DNA of 64,000 nucleotides from a virus. The stretch lies in the IMG/VR virus record IMGVR_UViG_3300044712_002465, positions 1 to 64,000 of that record; one strand, given 5' to 3'. Within the stretch, counting starts at the first letter, position 1, and each line of letters starts with the position of its first letter. Both the position numbers and the translations under genes were made by a program. Of this stretch, positions 55,657-62,302 are shown one piece after another. Under the pieces are notes generated by a model. That model did no database searches. It was not told where the DNA came from and saw only the letters and a program-made list of their open reading frames with translations.

Positions 55657-55949
55657 TAGCAGGTCGCGGACGACCGGTGGACCGCCGCGGTCCAGGCTCC
55701 GGACGCGTCCGGGCGCGCGAGCTGAACGATCGCCCAGCACGCCGGCGCGCCGTCGACGAGCACGCGCTCCCAGGAGCACCAGGCGTCCGTCGAGGACGCG
55801 CTGCCCTGGCCCGTCGGACTCCTGCACGTGTAGGTCGTACCGGCCACGGACCACAGGTCCTCGAGGCGAGGCCAGTCGGGCGCCGACTCCGAAGACCCGC
55901 CACACGCCATCAGCGCCGCCGCCGCCATGCTCACGAGCACTCTCTTCAT
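55653..55949 (-). CDS. Moron lipoprotein
   Basis: A 98-residue minus-strand gene inside the plus-strand late region. A signal peptide ends in ALMAC, a lipobox-like site with Cys16, then a serine-rich linker and a small Cys-containing domain (TTYTCRSPT, DAWCSWERVL, SSATCY). Outer-membrane lipoproteins made from such isolated reverse genes are often lysogenic-conversion or superinfection-exclusion factors. The stop shares bases with the fibre gene's stop. Confidence 0.7.
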   Translation of the reverse strand: MKRVLVSMAAAALMACGGSSESAPDWPRLEDLWSVAGTTYTCRSPTGQGSASSTDAWCSWERVLVDGAPACWAIVQLARPDASGAWTAAVHRSSATCY

Positions 55950-56022
55950 GCCCTGGGACGGTAGCAGCACACGCGCGCGGGGTGAACCGTACGCACGGTC
56001 GCAACCCCGGGAGGCACCGGGC

Positions 56023-56313
56023 CTATCCCTTTCGGGCCCGGATGATCTCCCTCATCTCGGTGAGGATCTCGTACAGCCGAGCCTTCTTCTCGCGGGGCGC
56101 CGCGCGCCACCAGGCGAGCACCTCAGGAGCGAGCTCGTAGAACTCGCGCATCAGCTCCTCGACCCGTTGCGCCTCGGGGAGCAGCTGCTCCACGCGCAAG
56201 CCGGCGAACGCTGGCGGACCTTCGCCGCCGGCGCCGCGGGCGTCCGCACCGCAGAGGCGGCAGCGCAGGACACCGTCGGCCAGCTCGGCTGAGCACGCGG
56301 GGCAGCGGACCAC
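56023..56313 (-). CDS. Moron zinc-ribbon protein
   Basis: A 96-residue protein from GTG 56313 (GGTAGGG upstream). CPACSAELADG and CRLCGADA form a four-Cys ribbon, followed by a helical domain ending RLYEILTEMREIIRARKG. It is the first gene of the two-gene minus-strand cassette and lies divergently from the endolysin gene. Function unknown; a cytoplasmic regulator or a partner of the lipoprotein is possible. Confidence 0.65.
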   Translation of the reverse strand: MVRCPACSAELADGVLRCRLCGADARGAGGEGPPAFAGLRVEQLLPEAQRVEELMREFYELAPEVLAWWRAAPREKKARLYEILTEMREIIRARKG

Positions 56314-56366
56314 GGGGCGAACCCTACCACCGACGGGTGGTCGGCCGCTTGCCACGCTCGGGGATC

Positions 56367-56381
56367 CCGTGCCAACGGTGG
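56367..56381 (+). promoter_or_regulatory. CCGTGCCAACGGYGG element, copy 3
   Basis: CCGTGCCAACGGTGG differs from copies 1 and 2 by one base and lies two bases before GTG 56384 of the endolysin. It also overlaps a possible in-frame upstream GTG (56369). It lies in a short gap between the divergent zinc-ribbon gene and the lysis genes, where a promoter is expected. Confidence 0.55.
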
Positions 56382-56383
56382 CC

Positions 56384-56989
56384 GTGAGCCCCTTCCCCTG
56401 GTTCCCGATCGAGACGAACCCAGCGAAGAGAGGGGACTTCGCCGCTGGTCGGCGCCTGACCGCGGTCGACACGATCGTCCTGCACACGACCGAGGGCGGG
56501 ACCATCGCGGGGGCCAAGGAGTGGTGGGACCGCGAGGACGTGGTCGCCTCCGCCCACTTCATCATCGACGGGAAGCGGATCGTCCAGTGCGTCGCCGAGG
56601 GCGACACGGCGTACCACTGCGGCAACGGCAAGATGCACCGCCGTTCCGTCGGCGTCGAGGTCGTGGGGCACTGCGCCAACCCCGCGATGTGGACGGACGC
56701 GGTGGTGAAGCAGCTCGTCGAGCTCTGCGCCTACCTGGTCCGGAACCACCAGATCCCGATCCTCCACCAGGCGGGCCCGGGGATCTGCGGCCACTGCGAC
56801 GTGCCGGATCCCTACCGCCCGGGCCTGTACGGGGGAGCGAGCCACCACACGGATCCGGGGAAGCACTTCCCCTGGGACCGCTTCCTGCTCGAGCTGCGCG
56901 CCGCCGACGCGCGCCTCCGGGCGGCGGCCGCCCCGTCCCCGAAGCCCCCGCCCGCGGCCGGGACCCCGCCGCCGAAGGAGACCCCATGA
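56384..56989 (+). CDS. Endolysin, N-acetylmuramoyl-L-alanine amidase
   Basis: A 201-residue amidase_2-type enzyme that cuts the peptide from peptidoglycan. TAVDTIVLHTTEGGTIAGAK holds the first zinc His, SAHFIIDGKRIVQCVAEGDT the Tyr/Lys region, and HCDVPDPYRPG with SHHTDPGKHFPWDRF the other ligands. There is no signal peptide, so it needs a holin for release. A Pro-rich tail ends it. GTG 56384 follows the third CCGTGCCAACGGYGG element; GTG 56369, inside it, is the alternative. Confidence 0.9.
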   Translation: MSPFPWFPIETNPAKRGDFAAGRRLTAVDTIVLHTTEGGTIAGAKEWWDREDVVASAHFIIDGKRIVQCVAEGDTAYHCGNGKMHRRSVGVEVVGHCANPAMWTDAVVKQLVELCAYLVRNHQIPILHQAGPGICGHCDVPDPYRPGLYGGASHHTDPGKHFPWDRFLLELRAADARLRAAAAPSPKPPPAAGTPPPKETP

Positions 56990-57996
56990 AGCGCTGGATC
57001 ATCACCGCGACCCTCGCGGTCGCCATCGCGATCCCGCTCCTCGCGTTCGCCCAGGACGTGACGGGCGATCCGATGCTCGACTCGCTGATGAAGTACGTCC
57101 CGGCGAAGGCGCTGCCCTACGTCGCCGGGCTCTGGATCGTCCTCTTCTACCTCGTCGCCCCCATCGTCAAGGCGAAGGTCGGCGGGTCGAGCCTCGTCGG
57201 CCGGCTGGCGGTGAAGGCGGCCGAGTGGATCACCCAGGACAGCCACCGGCCCCCGCCGCTCAAGGTGGTCAAGGGCGGCGCGGAGTCTCCGCCCAAGGGC
57301 GCGGTGAGCACCGCCGTCGCGATCCTCGTGGCCGTGACCTGCACCCTCGTCCTCGTGTTCGTGACCCTGCTCCCGTCGAGGGCGTTCGGGCAGGACCGCG
57401 CCGAGATGGAGGCGCTCGAGCGGCGCGTCCTCTCGCTCGAGTCCTGCTACCAGCAGCCGGACGCGGCCGCCGTCGCGCGCTGCTTCGACCGCGGCATCAA
57501 CGGGCGCATCCTCGTCGCCCAGGCCGACACGAGCGCCGCGGCGCCCGCGCCCGAGGTCGCCCCGGCCGCGGCCCCGGCGGAGAGCGCGCCCCCGCCGGCC
57601 GCGCCGCCCGCGGAGACCCCCGCGCCGGCAGCTCCGGCCCCGCGTCTCGAGGTGCGGGTGACCTCCGATCTCTCCCTGCACCCCAACGTCTCCATCGCGG
57701 CGTTCGGCTACGACATCACCCACCGGCAGTGGATCGGCGGCGTGCAGATCACCGGCCTCTACGTCCTGACCTCCAAGCGCCTCCTCGACGCCGGCATCGG
57801 GTTCGGCGGGTCGCTCAAGCTCGGTACCGGGGCGACGGGCACCGACACGGGCCTGTCCGGAACGCTCAACGGGACGATCGTGTCGCCGCGCCTCGCCGCG
57901 GGGGGCGTGAACCTCCACGCGGCCGTCATCGGGGGCCGGCAGTTCGGGCCCGTCGCCGCGTGGCTCGCCTACGTGGCTCCCACCGTGGAGTTCTAG
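56986..57996 (+). CDS. Multi-domain lysis membrane protein, holin/spanin candidate
   Basis: A 336-residue protein; ATG 56986 overlaps the endolysin stop. Membrane segments lie at about 4-22, 44-63 and 103-128. A short coiled coil (MEALERRVLSLESCYQQ) and a long Pro/Ala linker then lead to a beta-rich C-terminal domain (LEVRVTSDLSLHPNVSIAAF) ending in Phe (APTVEF), as outer-membrane beta proteins often do. The chain could span from inner membrane to outer membrane, so it may join holin and spanin roles. Both roles are inferences from layout. Confidence 0.6.
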   Translation: MKRWIITATLAVAIAIPLLAFAQDVTGDPMLDSLMKYVPAKALPYVAGLWIVLFYLVAPIVKAKVGGSSLVGRLAVKAAEWITQDSHRPPPLKVVKGGAESPPKGAVSTAVAILVAVTCTLVLVFVTLLPSRAFGQDRAEMEALERRVLSLESCYQQPDAAAVARCFDRGINGRILVAQADTSAAAPAPEVAPAAAPAESAPPPAAPPAETPAPAAPAPRLEVRVTSDLSLHPNVSIAAFGYDITHRQWIGGVQITGLYVLTSKRLLDAGIGFGGSLKLGTGATGTDTGLSGTLNGTIVSPRLAAGGVNLHAAVIGGRQFGPVAAWLAYVAPTVEF

Positions 57997-57999
57997 ACG

Positions 58000-58335
58000 G
58001 TGGACGCCTCCACCCTCGCCACCGTCACCAGCGCGGCCCCTGACCCCGGGGCCGTCGTCGCCGTCGTTGGCGCCTTGCTGGTGGTCCTCGGAGGAGCCCT
58101 CGGGTTCCCGTGGTGGTGGAGGCCGGCGGTGCAGATCGCCGGGGCGGCTTGGCGGGGACGGCGCGCGCTCGCGCTGGTGAAGCCCGAGCCCGGCCCGGAT
58201 CCGGTCTCCGACGGCGGCACCGCGGATGATCGCCTGATCCGTCCCTCCGCCGCTCCGGCGCCGCACTACGAGGTCACGGACCCGCTCCGGCCGATCGAGC
58301 CGGGCGGCGGGCCCACCGGAGGGATGGGCGGATGA
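58000..58335 (+). CDS. Small membrane protein in the lysis cassette
   Basis: A 111-residue protein from GTG 58000. One membrane segment (VVAVVGALLVVLGGALGFPW) is followed by a basic tail and a Pro/Gly-rich C-terminus. It may be a second holin or an antiholin. Overlaps the next gene by four bases. Confidence 0.55.
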   Translation: MDASTLATVTSAAPDPGAVVAVVGALLVVLGGALGFPWWWRPAVQIAGAAWRGRRALALVKPEPGPDPVSDGGTADDRLIRPSAAPAPHYEVTDPLRPIEPGGGPTGGMGG

Positions 58336-58742
58336 CGCGCCTCCTCGCGGCCGTCCTCCTCCTCGCCGGGTGCGCGCCGCGCGTCGCCACGCGCGCCGAG
58401 CTCGACCGCTCGCCGGTCGGGCAGTTCGGGATCGTGCGGCCGCCGCCCATCGGGTGCTCCGAGACGTCGGGCCCGCCGTGGAACGCCGCGCGCTGGGTCT
58501 CGATCTGGGACGGTGACGGCGGCTGGGGCTACTGCTCCGTCGACCTCGTCAGCCCGCACCGCGTCCGGTGCCTCTTCGACCACTGCGAGCGCCTCGAGTC
58601 GGGGGCGTGGCGGTGCGGCGCGCCGGAGCGCGCGTTCCATTCCTTCAACGGCTGGGCGGCGGCGGGCCTGGGGCTTCACCTCGGGGCCGGTGCGGCGGAA
58701 GGTCCGCCGCCGCCCTCTTCCTCCGCGACGAGGCGCCCATGA
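58332..58742 (+). CDS. Lipoprotein in the lysis cassette
   Basis: A 136-residue lipoprotein: MTRLLAAVLLLAGC is a perfect signal II sequence (LAGC). The mature part has four further Cys (GCSETSG, YCSVDL, CLFDHCERL, RCGAPE) and aromatic residues, so it likely folds with disulfides in the periplasm. It could be an outer-membrane spanin, but it is longer and more globular than typical Rz1. Confidence 0.65.
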   Translation: MTRLLAAVLLLAGCAPRVATRAELDRSPVGQFGIVRPPPIGCSETSGPPWNAARWVSIWDGDGGWGYCSVDLVSPHRVRCLFDHCERLESGAWRCGAPERAFHSFNGWAAAGLGLHLGAGAAEGPPPPSSSATRRP

Positions 58743-59005
58743 AGTTCAACCCGCGCTCGTTCCTGGTCGGCGTTCTCGCCGCGATCATCCCCACGATCGG
58801 CGCGGCCTGGGCGTTCGCCACCCTCGCCGCCGACCACGTCCTCAAGCCCCACCTCGAGGGCGCGCGGGTGCGCATCGGCGTCATGTGCACGCTCGCCGAC
58901 GTCCAGAACCGGAAGCTGAAGGCGATCTGCGAAAAGACCCAGGCCGCCTGCGACGCCTCGATGGACGAGGCGCTCGTGGCCGCGTGCCACGAGGCCACGA
59001 AGTAG
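58739..59005 (+). CDS. Small membrane protein, possible inner-membrane spanin
   Basis: An 88-residue protein from ATG 58739 overlapping the previous stop. One N-terminal membrane segment (FLVGVLAAIIPTIGAAWAFA) and a periplasmic part with four Cys (MCTLAD, ICEKTQAACDAS, AACHE). The topology and size fit an i-spanin-like partner for the following lipoprotein, but no clear coiled coil is seen. Confidence 0.55.
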   Translation: MKFNPRSFLVGVLAAIIPTIGAAWAFATLAADHVLKPHLEGARVRIGVMCTLADVQNRKLKAICEKTQAACDASMDEALVAACHEATK

Positions 59006-59015
59006 GGAGGACGCG

Positions 59016-59312
59016 ATGGGCGCAGTCATCGAAGCGAGGCGACACCGGGCGATGGCGATGCGAACCGCCCTCGGTCTCGCCCTTCTCATCGCCGCGTGCG
59101 CCGCGCCACGCCCGGTCGCCCGCTCGACCAGGCCGCCGGAGTGGGAGCCCTGCGCCGCGCGGTGCCGCGTCATCTACGCCCAGGAGATGCCGGGAGCGCA
59201 CCTCAACGCCGCCGGGCAGTGCGTGTGCATGCCCGAGATCGTCCACCTCCGCGCGACGCTCCGCGCGGTCAGCACCGTCGCGACGCCTCCGGTCGCGACC
59301 CCCTCGAAGTGA
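59016..59312 (+). CDS. Small lipoprotein, o-spanin candidate
   Basis: A 98-residue protein. ATG 59016 has GGGAGGACGCG before it; an internal ATG (59052) gives a more classic signal peptide, AMRTALGLALLIAAC, with a lipobox Cys. The mature part has a Cys cluster (EPCAARCRV, GQCVCMPE). Being a small lipoprotein after a small membrane protein, it could be an outer-membrane spanin subunit. Confidence 0.6.
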   Translation: MGAVIEARRHRAMAMRTALGLALLIAACAAPRPVARSTRPPEWEPCAARCRVIYAQEMPGAHLNAAGQCVCMPEIVHLRATLRAVSTVATPPVATPSK

Positions 59313-59326
59313 AGGAGCCACACGCC

Positions 59327-60001
59327 ATGATCAAGACGTTCCGCGCCATCGCCCTCGTCGCCGCCTTCCTCGTCGCCACGCCCGCGCTCGCCGCGTCGGG
59401 CAAGTCGCAGACGCTCCGCAACTCCATCCCGAACCAGATCTTCCGCTCCGTCGCGTGGACGCCCCCGGCCACGCTCGAGCTCCACCTCGAGTCGACGTGC
59501 TCGGACGGCGCGGGCGGGCTCGGCGTGGAGGTCGATCCGGCCTACGCCTACACCCACCAGGTGCTCAACCCGGGCGCGACGAACTGGGGCATCAACGGGA
59601 CCAACGGGAACGCCACCGCGGGCGCCCTGTCGAACATCACCGCGATCACGTTCCCGACCGTCACCGGGACGAACTGGACCGTCCGCTGCGTGTCCATCCG
59701 GACCGGCACGACCCGCCACTACTGGGGCGACGTGAACGGCTCGCCGCAGACCGTGACCGTGGGCTCCACCGCCAGTTTCGCCACGAACGCGCTCACCATC
59801 ACCGAGGCCGCGGCGGGGATGCCGAGCTTCGACGAGATGCAGGCGGTGCTCGGGCGTCCGATCGAGACCCTCGCCGACCTCCTCGCCTTCTACGACGAGG
59901 CGGACAGGCTCGCCCGGCTCGAGGCCATGAGCGAGGACGAGGCGGTGTCCTCGGTGCTGGACCCGACCCCCGACGTCGACACCTGGTCCGCGCAGCAGTA
60001 G
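59327..60001 (+). CDS. Secreted structural-type protein
   Basis: A 224-residue protein with a Sec signal peptide (FRAIALVAAFLVATPALAAS). After it come RNSIPNQIFRSVAWTPPATL, NWGINGTNGNATAGALSNIT and TVRCVSIRTGTTRHYWGDVN, which look like a beta-sandwich, and an acidic helical tail (LADLLAFYDEADRLARLEA). GAAGGAG precedes ATG 59327. Phage virion proteins do not normally carry export signals, so this is probably a secreted or surface protein. No enzyme motif is visible. Confidence 0.65.
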   Translation: MIKTFRAIALVAAFLVATPALAASGKSQTLRNSIPNQIFRSVAWTPPATLELHLESTCSDGAGGLGVEVDPAYAYTHQVLNPGATNWGINGTNGNATAGALSNITAITFPTVTGTNWTVRCVSIRTGTTRHYWGDVNGSPQTVTVGSTASFATNALTITEAAAGMPSFDEMQAVLGRPIETLADLLAFYDEADRLARLEAMSEDEAVSSVLDPTPDVDTWSAQQ

Positions 60002-60013
60002 CCCGGAGCTCGC

Positions 60014-62296
60014 ATGCGCCGCCTCTTCCTCGTCGCCGCCCTGGCGATGGCCTGGGGCGGCGCTGCCTATGGGCAGTCCACGTATTTCGGGATGACCATC
60101 CCGACGACGCACCCGCGCCTTTGGTACAACGGCGCCTCCGACCCCCGGTACATCGAGGCGGCCGCGCGGGCGAGCAGCATCACGCTCAACGGCGACCCGT
60201 ACTACGCCGGCGAGTACCAGGACTACGCGCTCAAGGGGATGCTCCAGGGCAACGCCTCGTACTGCACCACCGCCGCGAACTGGGCGATGGCCGAAGCGCA
60301 GGCGCACGGACCCGGCGGCGGCGGCGCCGACATGGACTACGCCCGCTGGGACGGGCAGTTCGTGATCTTCATCTGGGACTGGTGCAACGGGCAGTTCACG
60401 GGCGCTGCGCGGACCACGTTCATCTCGAACATGAACTCGTGGTTGGACTTCCAGCAGACGAGCGGCTGCACACTCGACACGATGGTGCAGGGCAACTACT
60501 TCTGGGGTGCGCTCCGCAACCACCTGATGTGGGGCCTCGCAAGCTACGAGGAGAACACGACGAAGGCGCAGCAGTTCATCGCCGCGGCCATCACTCAGCG
60601 TTACCGCAACGACTTCCTCCCGTTCGACAAGAATCTGAACCAGGGCGGCCTCGCCATCGAGGGCTCGGAGTACGGGCCCTACCTCGCCGGCTACGCGACG
60701 CCCGCCTTCGACGCGGCGGCTGTCTTCGGGATCCCCGGGATCTGGGACGAGGCGAACTTCTGGAAGGAGCATGTGTACGGGACGATCTACATGACGCTCC
60801 CGACGACCTGGGCAAGCAACCCGGGCGGCTGGTACTTCTTCCCGCACTCCGACGTGGGCGGGGCCTTCGCCAACGGCTCGGGCATCAACCGGGACATGAG
60901 CGGGCCCATCGATCCGAACCGCGGCACGAACTACGGCATCTTCATGACGTACGCCGCGCGGCAGTGGAACGCGAGTCCGATCGGCCAGCACGCGGCGCAG
61001 TGGCTCAAGCAGACCGGCCAGCCACGCGAGGGGTGGATGTCGCTCTACGACCCCGGCACCCTCACCACGGCCTCGTTCTCGACGCTCCCGCTGGACTACT
61101 ACGCCGCTGGGCAGAAGTGGCTGTTCGCGAAGGACTCCTGGGCGTCCGGTGCGACGGCGGTGTTTCTCCAGGGCGGCGATCGGGCGATGCAGTTCTCCTG
61201 CGGCCACGGGCACGTCGATTGGGGCAACTGGCAGATGTGGCGGAACGGTCGGTGGCTCTCCCGCGAGACGACGGACTACAACGGATTCATCCCGTCGTTC
61301 GATCCGCCGCTGGACGGCACCACCTTCGAGGACACGGAGCACTCCGTCGCGCACAACGTCCTCTGGGTCCAGGGGCAGGCCGAGCTATACGGCGGGTACG
61401 ACTACTTCGACCCGCGCGGCACGGCCACGACGACGCGCCTGGAGTCGAAGCCCGCGTACACGTTCCAGGCGACCGATTTCATCTCGCTCAAGACGCAGAA
61501 CAACGGGTGGAGCACGCCCAACGCACACATGACCGGCTGGGTGCGGGAGTTCGTCTTCTTCCGCGGCCTCGGGACCCTCGTGATCATGGACCGCATCCAG
61601 AGCGACCACACGACGGACCGAAAGTCGGTCGTCATCCACACGGAGGGAAACCCGACGGTGCTCTCCGCGCGCCCCGGCCTCACGTACACCACTGGTACCG
61701 AGGCGATGGACGCCTGGGTCTGGGCGGTGCCCTCCACGTCGGTAACGATGCGAAAGGTCTTCGAGAAGGAGGAGCGCGAGTTCTACCCAGGACCTCCGCC
61801 ACCGGGAGCGCCCACGGGGCGCGGGCACAACCCCGGCCACGGGCAGTACCGCGTCGAGATCGACACCACGCCCGGCGTGACGCAGAGCTACATCGTGCAG
61901 GTCATCCAGGGGCGCGCCGCCGCCGGCTCCGCGCTCAGCCCGACCATCGTGGACAACGGCGCGAGCTTCACAGTCACCTTGGACGGGAGCAACGCCGTGA
62001 CGTTCGTGAAGGGCGCGGCGTCGAGCGGCGGAACCATCACCGCGACCGGCACCTCGTCGTCGCTCACGTCCGCGCGTCAGGCGTTCTCGGTCACCGCCGC
62101 CGGCCCCTCGTGGGACGCGGAGGTGCCCGGCACCGTGGCGACCTCCGCCACCATCTCGGCCGCCGCGACCGTGACGGCCACCCTCGGAGCGCGGACTCCG
62201 CTCTCGGCGTCGCTCACCGCCTCGGCGTCGTTCGACCCCACGATGCTCGTCTCGACCCGCGCGACCGGCGCCTGCGGTGTCCCGCTGGGTCACTAG
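60014..62296 (+). CDS. Secreted heparinase II/III-like polysaccharide lyase
   Basis: A 760-residue protein with a Sec signal peptide (LFLVAALAMAWGGAAYGQS). THPRLWY near residue 33 is the usual opening of heparinase II/III-type proteins; an alpha-toroid with AMAEAQAHG and GALRNHLMWGLASY follows, and a beta-sheet domain starts near residue 395 with CGHGHVDWGNWQMWRNGRWL, close to the family's HxHxDxG motif. The last 90 residues carry Ala/Thr/Ser beta repeats shared with the next gene. It probably cleaves a uronic-acid polysaccharide outside the cell: capsule, biofilm or environmental glycan. Exported depolymerases of this kind are unusual in phages. Confidence 0.75.
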   Translation: MRRLFLVAALAMAWGGAAYGQSTYFGMTIPTTHPRLWYNGASDPRYIEAAARASSITLNGDPYYAGEYQDYALKGMLQGNASYCTTAANWAMAEAQAHGPGGGGADMDYARWDGQFVIFIWDWCNGQFTGAARTTFISNMNSWLDFQQTSGCTLDTMVQGNYFWGALRNHLMWGLASYEENTTKAQQFIAAAITQRYRNDFLPFDKNLNQGGLAIEGSEYGPYLAGYATPAFDAAAVFGIPGIWDEANFWKEHVYGTIYMTLPTTWASNPGGWYFFPHSDVGGAFANGSGINRDMSGPIDPNRGTNYGIFMTYAARQWNASPIGQHAAQWLKQTGQPREGWMSLYDPGTLTTASFSTLPLDYYAAGQKWLFAKDSWASGATAVFLQGGDRAMQFSCGHGHVDWGNWQMWRNGRWLSRETTDYNGFIPSFDPPLDGTTFEDTEHSVAHNVLWVQGQAELYGGYDYFDPRGTATTTRLESKPAYTFQATDFISLKTQNNGWSTPNAHMTGWVREFVFFRGLGTLVIMDRIQSDHTTDRKSVVIHTEGNPTVLSARPGLTYTTGTEAMDAWVWAVPSTSVTMRKVFEKEEREFYPGPPPPGAPTGRGHNPGHGQYRVEIDTTPGVTQSYIVQVIQGRAAAGSALSPTIVDNGASFTVTLDGSNAVTFVKGAASSGGTITATGTSSSLTSARQAFSVTAAGPSWDAEVPGTVATSATISAAATVTATLGARTPLSASLTASASFDPTMLVSTRATGACGVPLGH

Positions 62297-62302
62297 GTCC
62301 CC

